64,000 nt of DNA, from assembly GCF_022271405.1 (NCBI RefSeq), contig NZ_JAJNAL010000018.1, positions 39,143 through 103,142 of the forward strand, read 5' to 3'. Every line of letters begins with the position of its first letter. Positions within the stretch are counted from its first letter, which is position 1. This stretch comes from Rhodopseudomonas infernalis (lineage in GTDB: Bacteria > Pseudomonadota > Alphaproteobacteria > Rhizobiales > Xanthobacteraceae). The position numbers and the translations under genes were made by a program. Shown here piece by piece: positions 18,409-27,326 of this stretch. The notes under the pieces were generated by a model. The model saw nothing but the letters and a program-made list of their open reading frames with translations. It was not told the origin of the DNA and did not search any database.

Positions 18409-19047
18409 TTACCAGTACACACGCCAGGCGCGGTGGTGGCGATGATGGTGGCGCCAGTGATGGCGATGCCAATGATGCCGCCAGGGACGGAACTGGCAGA
18501 CGCGGCGCGGGCCGTAATGAGTGTAGATCACGCGGCAGAACCTGCGCGGACCATAATAGCGCGGGCCGTAATACACCGGCGCAATGTAGCGTCGCCCGAC
18601 ATAGCCATAGGAGCGCGGGCCATAAAACCGCGGGCCGTAGGCGTGCCGGCGGAAGCCGTCGTGCCGATGGCCATAGAACCTTGGACCACCGCCGAAGTGC
18701 CGGTGATGATAGATCGCCCTGCCGCCGAACTGGCCGCCGCGGAATCCGCCGCCATGAAACCCGTGGCGAAATCCGCCGCCATGGAAACCCCCACCGCGAA
18801 AGCCGCCGCCACCGTGAAAGCCGCCGCCATGATGGCCGCCGAAATGTCCACCGCGCACCTGAATAGCACGCTCGGGCACCGCCGCACGGACCGGAGCCGC
18901 GCCGACGCTCACCGGCGACAGCGCCTCGGCGCGCGGCGCCGCAACGATCGTCACAGCGAAGGCCGCGATCGCCGCGGCGCTCAGCACGCCAAGCCGGCGA
19001 ACTAATCCAACGGGACGCGACATCAATCTCGTAACTGCGATGGCCAT
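18409..19047 (-). CDS. Secreted Gly/His/Tyr/Arg-rich repeat protein
   Basis: 212 aa from the ATG at 19047 (GGAGG four bases upstream). A signal peptide runs to about residue 45 (VTIVAAPRAEA). Then comes a Gly/His stretch with FHGGG and FRGGG repeats (about 75-110), a Tyr/Gly/Pro segment (YGPRFYGPRSYGYVGRRYI) and a very His/Trp-rich C-terminus (HHWHRHHWRHHHRHH). Composition suggests a metal-binding or surface-coating role in the envelope, but no domain is recognised. It is one of three such small secreted proteins in this interval. Confidence 0.65.
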   Translation of the reverse strand: MAIAVTRLMSRPVGLVRRLGVLSAAAIAAFAVTIVAAPRAEALSPVSVGAAPVRAAVPERAIQVRGGHFGGHHGGGFHGGGGFRGGGFHGGGFRHGFHGGGFRGGQFGGRAIYHHRHFGGGPRFYGHRHDGFRRHAYGPRFYGPRSYGYVGRRYIAPVYYGPRYYGPRRFCRVIYTHYGPRRVCQFRPWRHHWHRHHWRHHHRHHRAWRVYW

Positions 19048-19182
19048 CCGTCCTCCGATCCGCCGTGAGCCGGCGATTGGATGCAAAGGATCTTGCATAG
19101 CAGCAAGGCTAGGCAGGCGATGGTGAACGCGCCATGAACGGCAGCGGGGAGCGCCACCGCGTCCGCCAACTACGCGATGCGC

Positions 19183-19509
19183 TTACCAGGACGGCTGGAA
19201 GCCGTAACCGCCGAAGCCGAAGGGAAAGAACGGCGCCATCCCGCCCGGGTGATAGCCGTAGGGCTGTGCGCCGTAAGCCGGGGCTGTGCGTGCGGCGCGG
19301 CGATAGCGGTGCCCGCTGCGATATTTGTGGCCGTGCACCGAGCGCTGCGCATGGGCGCGACCGCGATGCCGCGCGCTGAAATCGGTGGCCCCACGATCTT
19401 GGCCGAGCTGCGTCACGGTGCGGTGCGGCGCTTCCATCGCTTGCGCCATCATGGGAGTGAGTAGTCCGAATGCACCAGCCACGACCGCGGCGCCGATCCA
19501 GGTTCGCAT
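19183..19509 (-). CDS. Small secreted His/Tyr-rich protein
   Basis: 108 aa from the ATG at 19509, which has GAGAGG upstream. A signal peptide ends about residue 24 (MAQA-MEAPHR). The mature part is rich in His, Arg, Gly and Tyr (HRGRAHAQRSVHGHKYRSGH) and ends in YGYHPGGMAPFFPFGFGGYG. No known domain. Typical of small exported proteins seen across Bradyrhizobiaceae. Confidence 0.6.
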   Translation of the reverse strand: MRTWIGAAVVAGAFGLLTPMMAQAMEAPHRTVTQLGQDRGATDFSARHRGRAHAQRSVHGHKYRSGHRYRRAARTAPAYGAQPYGYHPGGMAPFFPFGFGGYGFQPSW

Positions 19510-19630
19510 CGCTTGATCCTCTCCTCGGGTGTCAACCCGCCTCGATGTTAGCGCGCCGCGCCCGCAAGCGACAGGCCAAAACAAAAACAGGCCCGCGACG
19601 CGGGCCTGTTTGCTGAACAATGCGTTGCGA

Positions 19631-19921
19631 TCAGCGCCAGTGGCGGTGATGCGGACGCACGTGGCGGTGATACCCGTAGTGGCGGTGCGGGCGATGCATA
19701 TGGCGGTACGCGCGCGGATGGTGACGATAGCCATGGTGATGGCGATAGCCGTGGCGGTGATGGCGATACTGTACTTCGCTCACGTTCGGCACGACGTCGC
19801 GCTGCACGCTGCTGGCGATGCCGGCGGCCGCGACCGGCGCAGCCTCGGCGCGCTGGGTCGGCGCTGCGATCATTAGCAGGCCGGCGATGGCGGCAAGGCC
19901 CGAAAGCTTCAGAAGGTTCAT
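19631..19921 (-). CDS. Small secreted histidine-rich protein
   Basis: 96 aa from the ATG at 19921, preceded by GAGGAA. Signal peptide to about residue 28 (PTQRAEAAP). The C-terminal 45 residues are dominated by His, Arg and Tyr (HHRHGYRHHHGYRHHPRAYR). This could bind metal ions or acidic polymers; function unknown. A longer reading frame upstream is not supported by composition or ribosome-binding site. Confidence 0.62.
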   Translation of the reverse strand: MNLLKLSGLAAIAGLLMIAAPTQRAEAAPVAAAGIASSVQRDVVPNVSEVQYRHHRHGYRHHHGYRHHPRAYRHMHRPHRHYGYHRHVRPHHRHWR

Positions 19922-20172
19922 GATGAGGTTCCTCGGTTGGAGATGCGCTTCATCCGATGATGCGGACTTGTTAGTAGGGATCCGCAGAGCGACGGCGCCG
20001 CTTGTGATCATGCTGAAGCGCGGGACGTGAATGCGAAGTGAATGCGTCTGCATGCGCGAGTGAATGCAGCTGCGCAAAAGTCGTTCCCGATCGGCTGCTA
20101 TTTACTTCGCACGCTGGGAAACAAACGGCGGGTTTGTGCGTATCCGCTGGCATTCGGTGAATGGAGACCAAC

Positions 20173-20382
20173 ATGACGCAGGCACGCTGGCGACGAAGCG
20201 TCGCAGCAACGGCGCTCGCGACGTGCGGCATTGTGGCGCTTGGCGTAAACGTCGCAGCCGCATCGCCGGCGATCGCGGCACCGGCCGCGGGCGAACCGGT
20301 GGAGACCGCGATGGCCTTCATGGTATACGGATCGATGGCGGTCGGAGTCGTCGCCGGCTTGATCAGCCGAGCCCAGCGCTGA
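20173..20382 (+). CDS. Small hypothetical membrane/secreted protein
   Basis: 69 aa from the ATG at 20173 (GGAGA five bases upstream). A hydrophobic signal-like stretch (VAATALATCGIVALGVNVAA) is followed by an Ala/Pro segment and a second hydrophobic helix (AFMVYGSMAVGVVAGLI). Probably exported or held in the inner membrane by one helix. No family recognised. Confidence 0.5.
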   Translation: MTQARWRRSVAATALATCGIVALGVNVAAASPAIAAPAAGEPVETAMAFMVYGSMAVGVVAGLISRAQR

Positions 20383-20391
20383 GCCCGCAGC

Positions 20392-20712
20392 TCAGCCGCG
20401 GCGCCAGAAGCAGTTCATCCGCGGCGTGATCACGGTGCCGCTCGGCCGATATTCCTGCACATAGGTAGCGGTGCAGTCGCGCACCGCATTGGGGCCGGGA
20501 TTGAAGCGCGGGTAGACGTCGTCGCCCGGCGCGACCCGCGGATAGATCCGCAGCTGCCGCGGTTTGCGGCGCTGCTGCGACGATACGTCGGTGCCGGCTG
20601 CAGAGATGGCCTGGGCGGCCGCCTGCGTCCTGGACTGCGCCTGTGCGGTAACCGGCGCCTGTGCGAGCAGCAGCGCCGCGCCGAGCCCCACCATCGTCAT
20701 CCGTCCGATCAT
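20392..20712 (-). CDS. Small secreted protein, function unknown
   Basis: 106 aa from the ATG at 20712. Signal peptide ends near AQAQ (about residue 25). The C-terminal domain has two cysteines in VRDCTATYVQEYRPSGTVI and RMNCFWRRG that could form a disulfide in the periplasm. Similar short proteins with this ending are frequent in Bradyrhizobiaceae, as far as I recall. No catalytic motif. The ribosome-binding site is weak. Confidence 0.6.
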   Translation of the reverse strand: MIGRMTMVGLGAALLLAQAPVTAQAQSRTQAAAQAISAAGTDVSSQQRRKPRQLRIYPRVAPGDDVYPRFNPGPNAVRDCTATYVQEYRPSGTVITPRMNCFWRRG

Positions 20713-20826
20713 CGCCGCCGCCCCATCCAGGATCCTCGCCGGCACCGTCCCCGATCGGGCCGCTGCCGTCAACCGCAACCGCTTGCCGGCTTTGCCGAGC
20801 GCTCAATCATCCCCTACAACACGCCG

Positions 20827-21228
20827 ATGTGGACCACCGCCAAAGCGCCCTCGCTCGACGACTTCGAAGCGATGGCTCACGACGTGTTCGGCAAGCTGCC
20901 GCAGGAGTTCCGCACCCTGTGCGAGGGCGTGATCATCCGCGTCGACGATTTCCCGACCGACGAGGTGATGGACGAACTGCAGGCGCAGACCGAGTTCGAC
21001 CTGCTCGGCCTGTTTCAGGGCGTCGGCCTGCCTCAGCAATCGAGCCAGGACATCGCCCCGATGCCCAACATGATCTGGCTGTATCGCCGGCCGATCCTGG
21101 ACTATTGGGCCGACCACGACGACACCCTCGGCGAGATCGTCCGCCACGTCCTGATCCACGAAATCGGCCACCATTTCGGCCTGTCAGATGCCGACATGGA
21201 AGAGATCGAGGCGCAGGGCGAGGGCTGA
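20827..21228 (+). CDS. Zincin-like metallopeptidase family protein (DUF1025)
   Basis: 133 aa. Contains the zinc protease motif HEIGHHFGLSDADMEEIE near the C-terminus (two His plus downstream Asp/Glu). The preceding YRRPILDYWADHDDTLGEIV and RHVLI fit the minimal gluzincin/zincin family once called DUF1025. Likely cytosolic; substrate unknown. It sits between the secreted-protein cluster and leuD. Confidence 0.85.
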   Translation: MWTTAKAPSLDDFEAMAHDVFGKLPQEFRTLCEGVIIRVDDFPTDEVMDELQAQTEFDLLGLFQGVGLPQQSSQDIAPMPNMIWLYRRPILDYWADHDDTLGEIVRHVLIHEIGHHFGLSDADMEEIEAQGEG

Positions 21229-21326
21229 GCGCGGGATAAGGCCCGCGCAGAGCCACCTGCGCAACAAACGCCTTGGAACGCCGGCCCTGGCCGGCTAAAA
21301 CCCGGCCTCAATCTGGGAAAATCGCC

Positions 21327-21932
21327 ATGGACAAGTTCACCACGCTGGAAGGCGTCGCGGCGCCGCTGAAGATCATCAATGTCGACACCGACATGATCAT
21401 TCCGAAGCAGTATCTGAAGACGATCAAGCGCACCGGCCTCGGCAAGGGGCTGTTCTCCGAGCAGCGCTACAACGACGACGGCAGCGAGAACCCGGACTTC
21501 GTGCTCAACAAGCCGGCCTATCGCAAGGCGTCGATCCTGGTCGCGGGCGACAATTTTGGCTGCGGGTCGAGCCGCGAGCATGCGCCGTGGGCGCTGCTCG
21601 ATTTCGGCATCCGCTGCGTGATCTCGACCTCGTTCGGCGACATCTTCTACAACAACTGCTTCAAGAACGGCATTCTGCCGATCCGGGTGTCGCAGGACGA
21701 ACTCGACAAGCTGTTCGACGACGCCGAGCGCGGCGCCAACGCCACCGTGACGATCGACCTCGCGGCGCAGGAAATCCGCGGCCCCGACGGCGGCACGATC
21801 AAGTTCGAGATCGACCCGTTCCGCAAGCACTGCCTGATCAACGGCCTCGACGACATCGGCCTGACGCTGGAAAAGAAGGCGTCGATCGACAGCTACGAAG
21901 ACAAGCTCAAGACCGAGCGCGCCTGGGCCTAA
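21327..21932 (+). CDS. leuD: 3-isopropylmalate dehydratase small subunit
   Basis: 201 aa. Starts [20 protein letters not shown]. Swivel-domain features are [39 protein letters not shown] and [12 protein letters not shown]. It forms the active dehydratase with LeuC (16837). The GGGAAAATCGCC leader before the ATG gives a modest ribosome-binding site. The gene lies about 3 kb from leuC. Confidence 0.96.
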   Translation: MDKFTTLEGVAAPLKIINVDTDMIIPKQYLKTIKRTGLGKGLFSEQRYNDDGSENPDFVLNKPAYRKASILVAGDNFGCGSSREHAPWALLDFGIRCVISTSFGDIFYNNCFKNGILPIRVSQDELDKLFDDAERGANATVTIDLAAQEIRGPDGGTIKFEIDPFRKHCLINGLDDIGLTLEKKASIDSYEDKLKTERAWA

Positions 21933-21978
21933 GGCCTCCGCCCCACCGCGGTCATTCCGGTGCCTTCGCCCCACCCAC

Positions 21979-22095
21979 CGTCATTCCGGGGCGCGAGCAG
22001 CGCGAACCCGGAATCCCGAGGGGTTCTGCGACTCCGCCGTTTCCACAACTGCGAGATTCCGGGTTCGCGAGCTGCGCCCGCGCCCCGGAATGACG
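21979..22095. repeat. Intergenic palindromic repeat, family D
   Basis: CGTCATTCCGGGGCGCGAGC and GCGAACCCGGAATCCC pair with GAGATTCCGGGTTCGCGAGC and GCGCCCCGGAATGACG. The centre is CGAGGGGTTCTGCGACTCCG. It occupies most of the gap between leuD and the next gene. Confidence 0.86.
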
Positions 22096-22155
22096 TGCTT
22101 GGGCTGGCCAGCCACGAGCGCTGGCGTGACGGGGACGGCTCGCTTCGCTGTCCGT

Positions 22156-23034
22156 TTACTTCCCCGTGCGCTCGATCGCGTCGGCGATCGCGATGGTCTT
22201 CTTGGCGATCTCGGCGTGCAGGCGTTCGACCATGCGGCCGTCGAGCTGGATGGCGCCGCGGCCCTGATTTTCCGGACGATCGAACGCCGTGAGGATGGCG
22301 CGAGCCTGGGCGATGTCGTCGGCCGGCGGCGTGAACGCGGCGTTGCAGGCATCGATCTGGCCGGGATGGATCAGCGTCTTGCCGTCGAAACCGAGATCGC
22401 GCGACTGGGCGCATTCGGCACCGAGGCCATCCACATTGGCGATGTCGCTGTAGGGCCCGTCGAGCACCACGAGGCCGTGGACGCGCGCAGCCAGGATGCA
22501 GTGCGTCATCATCGGAATCATGGTCGAGCGGCCCGGCAGCATGCGGATGCCGGTCTCGCGCGAAATATCGTTGGGGCCGAACACGAAGCCGGCCAGCCGC
22601 GTTTCGGAATCATGCACCTGCGCGGCCAGCTCCTCGGCGTGCAGCACGCCGCGCGCGGTCTCGATCATGATCCAGACCCGGATCGCCATGTCGGCATTGA
22701 GATCCGACAGCCGGGCGGCGATCGCCGCGAGGTCTTGCACGCTGGACACCTTGGGCACCAGAATGCCGTCCGGCTTGACCTTGGCGGCCATCGCGATGTC
22801 GTCGAGCCACCACGGCGAATCCAGCGCGTTGATCCGCACCAGCACCTCGCGATGGCCGAAGCCCTTGGCCGCCACCGCCGCGGCGATCTGCTCGCGCGCC
22901 TGCGCCTTGGCGTCCGGCGCCACCGCGTCCTCGAGGTCGAGGATCAGGCCGTCGGCCGGCACCACCCGCGCCTTCTCCAGCGCACGCGCGTTCGATCCGG
23001 GCATGAATAGCAAGCTGCGGCGCGGTCGGATCAT
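22156..23034 (-). CDS. CitE/HpcH-family CoA ester lyase
   Basis: 292 aa TIM-barrel lyase. Begins RPRRSLLFMPGSNARALEKA, then the metal/CoA-binding GLILDLEDAVAPDAKAQAR and conserved Arg in VLVRINALDSPWW. AGFVFGPNDISRETGIR and GKTLIHPGQIDACNAAF are typical of malyl-CoA, beta-methylmalyl-CoA or citramalyl-CoA lyases. Which substrate is used cannot be decided from sequence reading. Stands alone. Confidence 0.86.
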   Translation of the reverse strand: MIRPRRSLLFMPGSNARALEKARVVPADGLILDLEDAVAPDAKAQAREQIAAAVAAKGFGHREVLVRINALDSPWWLDDIAMAAKVKPDGILVPKVSSVQDLAAIAARLSDLNADMAIRVWIMIETARGVLHAEELAAQVHDSETRLAGFVFGPNDISRETGIRMLPGRSTMIPMMTHCILAARVHGLVVLDGPYSDIANVDGLGAECAQSRDLGFDGKTLIHPGQIDACNAAFTPPADDIAQARAILTAFDRPENQGRGAIQLDGRMVERLHAEIAKKTIAIADAIERTGK

Positions 23035-23226
23035 CGGGGCCCCCCAAAATCAGGAAAATCGGCCGAGCCGATAACATTTCGCCGCCCGCGCCGGAAGGCT
23101 TGTTCGTTGCGGCGACCTGTGTTTATGCGTGCGGGATCAGGCGCGCGCGGATCCTGGTCGCATCACGTCCCCGCATCCGCGCAATGTTGAAGCTCACGAT
23201 CCTCCAGCCCTAGAGAGACCGCGCCG

Positions 23227-23871
23227 ATGGCCGCCTTCCCGACCTCCCTGATCTCCGGATACGAAGCGTTTCGAACCCAGCGGCTGCCGACCGAACAAAG
23301 CCGCTTCCGCGAGCTGTCCGAGCGCGGCCAGTCGCCCGAGGTCATGCTGATCGGCTGCTGCGACTCGCGGGTGTCGCCCGAGGTGATCTTCGACGCCGGC
23401 CCGGGCGAGATGTTCGTGGTCCGCAACGTCGCCAATCTGGTGCCGGTCTACGAGCCCGACGGCGGCGCCCACGGCGTCTCGGCGGCGCTGGAGTTCGCCG
23501 TGCAGGTGCTGAAGGTGAAGCACATCGTGGTGCTCGGCCACGCCCAATGCGGCGGCATCCGCGCCTTCGTCGAAAAGCCGGCGCCGCTGACGCCGAGCGA
23601 CTTCATCGGGCGCTGGATGTCGATGTTCACCAAGCCGGGCGAAGTGGTCGAGCAGCGCGCTGCCGAGACCATGCAGGAGTTCGTCACCCGGATCGAGAAG
23701 GCCGCGGTGTTCCGCAGCCTCGAGAACCTGATGACCTTCCCGTGCATCAAGATCCAGGTCGAGCGCGGCAAGATCCAGCTCCACGGCGCGTACTTCGGCG
23801 TCGCCGATGGCGAACTCTCGGTGCTTGACCAGGAAACCAAGCAGTTCGTGCCGGCCGTCAAGCCGGTGTGA
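23227..23871 (+). CDS. Beta-class carbonic anhydrase
   Basis: 214 aa. Zinc ligands and catalytic dyad are visible: CCDSRVSPE (Cys, Asp, Arg) and HAQCGGIRA (His, Cys). NVANLVPVYEPDGGAHGVSA is the usual dimer-interface segment. It interconverts carbon dioxide and bicarbonate in the cytosol. A perfect 16-base palindrome follows immediately after the stop. Confidence 0.94.
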   Translation: MAAFPTSLISGYEAFRTQRLPTEQSRFRELSERGQSPEVMLIGCCDSRVSPEVIFDAGPGEMFVVRNVANLVPVYEPDGGAHGVSAALEFAVQVLKVKHIVVLGHAQCGGIRAFVEKPAPLTPSDFIGRWMSMFTKPGEVVEQRAAETMQEFVTRIEKAAVFRSLENLMTFPCIKIQVERGKIQLHGAYFGVADGELSVLDQETKQFVPAVKPV

Positions 23872-23886
23872 GGCTCGATCGAGCCT
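23871..23886. repeat. Perfect 16-base palindrome at the carbonic anhydrase 3' end
   Basis: AGGCTCGATCGAGCCT overlaps the last stop-codon base. There is no loop and no T run, so it is not a standard terminator. It could be a protein-binding site. Confidence 0.5.
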
Positions 23887-24054
23887 GGCCCGAAGCCAAG
23901 CCGATCAGCACCGCTTCGGCACGCGCCCTATGAGTCGAAGAATCCGTCATTGACGGGCTCCGTCACCGCCGACATCGTCTTAGCCCAGACCACTGCTGGA
24001 CGACGCGGATGCCCGGGCCAAGGCCCGCGCATCGGTCGCGCGCGACCCGGGCTG

Positions 24055-25611
24055 CTACTCGATCACGGCCGCATGATCCGGCGCCTGGCTTTGCTGGCGG
24101 AGCGCCGCTTTGGTGGAGCCGATGATGATCGCCATCGGCACGGCGGCGGCGGTGAGGAACATCACCAGCGCGTAGTCGTGCGAGAACGCGATGATCTGCG
24201 CCTGCATGGTGACGATCGAATCCATCATCGCCTTGCCGGTGGTGGTCGACAGATCGATCATGCCGGTGACGTTCGGCATCTGCAGCGCGTTGTTGAACGG
24301 GTTGATGTGCTCGACCAGCACCGCATGGGCCGCCCGGGTGCCGGAGGTGAGCTGCGCGATCACCACCGAGATGCCGATCGAACTCCCGACGTTGCGCACC
24401 AGCGTCAGCATCGACGTGCCGTCGGTGCGCAGATGGCCCGGCAACGTCATGAACGCCACCGTCGACAGCGGCACGAACACCAGACCGAAGCCGAAGCCCT
24501 GCACGATGCTGACCTGCACGATGGTCGCCACGCTGGTCTGGTCGGTCCAGCCGGTCATGACGTAGAGCGACCCGCAGGTCAGCGCCAGACCGGTGGCGAT
24601 CAGCGTGCGCGCCTCGACGTGGCGCATGATCCGGCCGACGATCATCATCGCCACGAAGGTGCCGCAGCCGCGCGAGGCGAGCAGCAGGCCGGCCGTCATG
24701 ATCGGGTAGCCGATCACGTTCTGCAGATAGGGCGACGACAGCGCCATGGTGGAGAACAGCACCAGCCCCATCACCGCCATGAACACCACGCCGCCGATGA
24801 AGTTGCGATCCTTGAAGATCGCGAACTGGATGAACGGCCGCTCCGTGGTGAACGAGTGGGCGAAGAAGTAGTAGAAGCCGACCGCCGAGATGACCGATTC
24901 GATGATGATCTCCGGCGAATTGAACCAGTCGAGCTGCTCGCCGCGGTCGAGCGCGAGCTGCATCGCGCCGATGCCGACCGCGAGCGCCGCGAAGCCGAAC
25001 CAGTCGAACCGCAGCTTGTTGTTCTGTTCGGTCTCGTCCATGAAGAACGCCAGACCGAGCACCGTGAAGGCGCCGAACGGCAGGTTGACGAAGAACACCC
25101 AGTGCCACGAATAGGTCTCGGTCAGCCAGGCGCCGAGCGACGGGCCCATGATCGGCCCCATCATCACGCCCATGCCCCAGATCGACATCGCCTTGGCGCG
25201 CTCGTGCAGCGCGTAGCTGTCGAGCATCACGGCCTGCGACAGCGGCACCAGCGCGGCGCCGAACACGCCCTGCAGCAGCCGGAACGCCACCATCTGGGTG
25301 ATATCCTGCGCGAGGCCGCACATCACCGACGCGACCGTGAAGCCGGCCGCACAGATGATGAAGATGCGCTTGCGGCCGAACCGGTTGGCGATCCAGCCGA
25401 CCGGCGCCGTCATGATGGCGGCGGCCACGATATAGGACGTCAGCACCCAGTTGATCTGATCCTGCGAGGCCGACAGCGAACCCTGCATATAGGGCAGCGC
25501 CACATTGGCGATGGTGGTGTCGAGCGCCTGCATGATCGTCGCCGTCATGGCGCAGATCGTCACCATGGTCCGGCGCAGGCCCGGGACCGCGGCTGTAGGG
25601 GCGCTCGACAT
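24055..25611 (-). CDS. emrB: DHA2-family multidrug efflux MFS transporter, EmrB type
   Basis: 518 aa, 14 predicted membrane helices. Motif A/C-like segments: DTTIANVALPYMQGSLSAS, WIANRFGRKRIFIICA, FRLLQGVFGAALVPLSQA and GPIMGPSLGAWLTE. EmrB pairs with the EmrA adaptor (next upstream) and an outer membrane channel to export hydrophobic toxic compounds by proton antiport. It is third in the marR-emrA-emrB operon, three bases after emrA. Confidence 0.92.
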   Translation of the reverse strand: MSSAPTAAVPGLRRTMVTICAMTATIMQALDTTIANVALPYMQGSLSASQDQINWVLTSYIVAAAIMTAPVGWIANRFGRKRIFIICAAGFTVASVMCGLAQDITQMVAFRLLQGVFGAALVPLSQAVMLDSYALHERAKAMSIWGMGVMMGPIMGPSLGAWLTETYSWHWVFFVNLPFGAFTVLGLAFFMDETEQNNKLRFDWFGFAALAVGIGAMQLALDRGEQLDWFNSPEIIIESVISAVGFYYFFAHSFTTERPFIQFAIFKDRNFIGGVVFMAVMGLVLFSTMALSSPYLQNVIGYPIMTAGLLLASRGCGTFVAMMIVGRIMRHVEARTLIATGLALTCGSLYVMTGWTDQTSVATIVQVSIVQGFGFGLVFVPLSTVAFMTLPGHLRTDGTSMLTLVRNVGSSIGISVVIAQLTSGTRAAHAVLVEHINPFNNALQMPNVTGMIDLSTTTGKAMMDSIVTMQAQIIAFSHDYALVMFLTAAAVPMAIIIGSTKAALRQQSQAPDHAAVIE

Positions 25612-25614
25612 CGC

Positions 25615-26811
25615 TTACTTCGCCTCTGCCGCGGCTTCAGGCTGCGCAGCGTCAGGCTGCGCGGCTTTGGCCGGGCCGAGGCCGAGCAGGCCGGCGAGCG
25701 AGCGCTGGTGATGGGTGTCGATCGCGACGTTGACGCTCATGCCGGCCTTCAGCCGGCGCACCATCGGGTCGTTGTCGTCGAGCGCGATCCGCAGCGGCAC
25801 GCGCTGCACCACCTTGACGAAGTTGCCGGTGGCGTTCTGCGGCGGCAGCACGGCGAACTGCGCGCCGGTGCCGGGCGACAGCGACGACACCGTGCCGGCG
25901 AACTGATGATCCGGGAAGGCGTCGACGTCGAGCGTCACCTTCTGGCCGACCGCCACATAGGTGAAGTCGCTTTCCTTCGGATTGGCGTCGACCCACGGCG
26001 CATTGGTGTCGATCACGCTGAACACCGGCGTGCCGGCGGCGACGAAGCGGCCGAGCTGAATGTTGTCGACCTGGGTGGCGGTGCCGTTCATCGGCGCCCG
26101 GATGGTCGAGAGGTCGAGATTGCGCTGCGCGTCGTCGAGCGCCGCCTTGGCCTGCATGTAGGCGGGGAATTTCTCCAGCGGCAATTCCGGATCGCCGAGC
26201 AGCTGATTGAGCGCGGTCGAGCGCTGCTGCATCACCAGCTGCAGCTGTGCCTTGGCGGTGACCAGCGCGGTGGCGGAATTGTCGAGATCGAGCTGCGAGC
26301 CGGCGCGGCTTTGTACCAGGGACGATTTGCGGTCGACGTCGCGCTGCTTGAGGTCGATGCCGGCGTTCACCAGCTCGATGGTCTGACCGTAGATCTTGAC
26401 GTTGGCGACGAGGTTGTCGTGCGTGGTCTTGGCGTCGGCGAGCTTGGCCTGCGCCTGAGCCAGCGCGAGCCGGAACGGCACCGGGTCGACCTGGAACAAC
26501 TGATCGCCGGTCTTGACCTGCTGGCCTTCCTTGACGGTGACGCTGACGATCTTGCCGGCGACGTCCGGCGTGATCAACACCTTCTGGGCGCCCACATAGG
26601 CGTCGTCGGTGGTCACATAGCGGCCACCCGACAGATAGAACGCAATGCCGGCGATCAGCACGACGATCGGCAGAACCACCAGCAGCAATGGTCGCCGATA
26701 ACGGCGCAGCGCGCCGCCGAGGCCACGCTTCGGACCCTGGCCGACCGGCACGGGGACGTCATTCGACGCGCCTTTCTGTTCGGCAGGAAATTTGAGGACG
26801 GGATCAGCCAT
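25615..26811 (-). CDS. emrA: EmrA-type membrane fusion (HlyD-family) efflux adaptor
   Basis: 398 aa. One N-terminal membrane helix (LLLVVLPIVVLIAGIAFYL), then lipoyl half-motifs (GRYVTTDDAYVGAQKVLITP and DVAGKIVSVTVKEGQQVKTG), a coiled-coil hairpin and barrel domain (VDNIQLGRFVAAGTPVFSVI). It bridges EmrB to an outer membrane channel in the periplasm. Its start overlaps the marR stop by eight bases. Confidence 0.93.
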   Translation of the reverse strand: MADPVLKFPAEQKGASNDVPVPVGQGPKRGLGGALRRYRRPLLLVVLPIVVLIAGIAFYLSGGRYVTTDDAYVGAQKVLITPDVAGKIVSVTVKEGQQVKTGDQLFQVDPVPFRLALAQAQAKLADAKTTHDNLVANVKIYGQTIELVNAGIDLKQRDVDRKSSLVQSRAGSQLDLDNSATALVTAKAQLQLVMQQRSTALNQLLGDPELPLEKFPAYMQAKAALDDAQRNLDLSTIRAPMNGTATQVDNIQLGRFVAAGTPVFSVIDTNAPWVDANPKESDFTYVAVGQKVTLDVDAFPDHQFAGTVSSLSPGTGAQFAVLPPQNATGNFVKVVQRVPLRIALDDNDPMVRRLKAGMSVNVAIDTHHQRSLAGLLGLGPAKAAQPDAAQPEAAAEAK

Positions 26812-27283
26812 AACGCTGTTCCTTTCGGGTCTGGTCGGTGCAGGATTGAATGGCGGTGCGGACGTTTTCCTTGATGGTTTCCATCTGCGTCAGCAGCCGC
26901 TGCGCATCCGCCGGGCTGATTCCGGCGAGCGCGGTCGCGGTGAGTTCGGAGCGCAGCCCGGCCAGTTTTCCGAGCAGCGGGCGCGCGGCCTTGCGCAGAT
27001 GCAGACGCTTGACGCGGCGATCGCTGTCGTCGCTGCGCCGCTCCAGCCAACCGTTGTCGCACAGCTTGTCGATCAGCCGCGTCAGCGTGATCGGCTGCAT
27101 CTCCATCTGCTCGGCGAGCTCGGATTGCTTGAGACCTTCGCAGCGCTCCACTTTCGCCAGCACGGCCCACTGCGCGCGGGTGATGCCATGACGCGCCGCC
27201 TGGCGATCCGCATAGGCGCGCAGCAGCCGCTGCACCTCGGCCAGTGTGAACATGAAATGTTGATCGACAGACCCACGGGTCAT
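26804..27283 (-). CDS. MarR-family repressor of the emrAB operon
   Basis: 159 aa winged helix. Core: ITRAQWAVLAKVERCEGLKQ, SELAEQMEMQPITLTRLIDK (recognition helix) and the wing NGWLERRSDDSDRRVKRLHL. MarR repressors release DNA when they bind phenolic or other small molecules. It heads the operon and most likely controls it through the palindrome at 27315-27326. Confidence 0.93.
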   Translation of the reverse strand: MTRGSVDQHFMFTLAEVQRLLRAYADRQAARHGITRAQWAVLAKVERCEGLKQSELAEQMEMQPITLTRLIDKLCDNGWLERRSDDSDRRVKRLHLRKAARPLLGKLAGLRSELTATALAGISPADAQRLLTQMETIKENVRTAIQSCTDQTRKEQRYG

Positions 27284-27314
27284 CGGACGTCTCGCTCCCT
27301 GAGTTGGCTTAAAT

Positions 27315-27326
27315 TAAGCTAGCTTA
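27315..27326. promoter_or_regulatory. Palindromic candidate MarR operator
   Basis: TAAGCTAGCTTA is a perfect 12-base palindrome in an A/T-rich context, 32 bases before the marR start. Its position between divergent genes fits autoregulation of marR-emrAB. The assignment is inferred from position only. Confidence 0.55.

Noticed and set aside
19922..20077. N-terminal extension of the histidine-rich protein at 19631
   Set aside because: The upstream part is Ser/Arg-rich without similarity, and the ATG at 19921 has both a ribosome-binding site and a signal peptide directly after it.
23950..26874. A 974-codon open frame on the + strand over the efflux operon
   Set aside because: It is antisense to emrB, emrA and marR, has an Arg/His/Asp-rich composition and shows no domain. 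In high-G+C DNA such frames arise from codon bias of the true genes.
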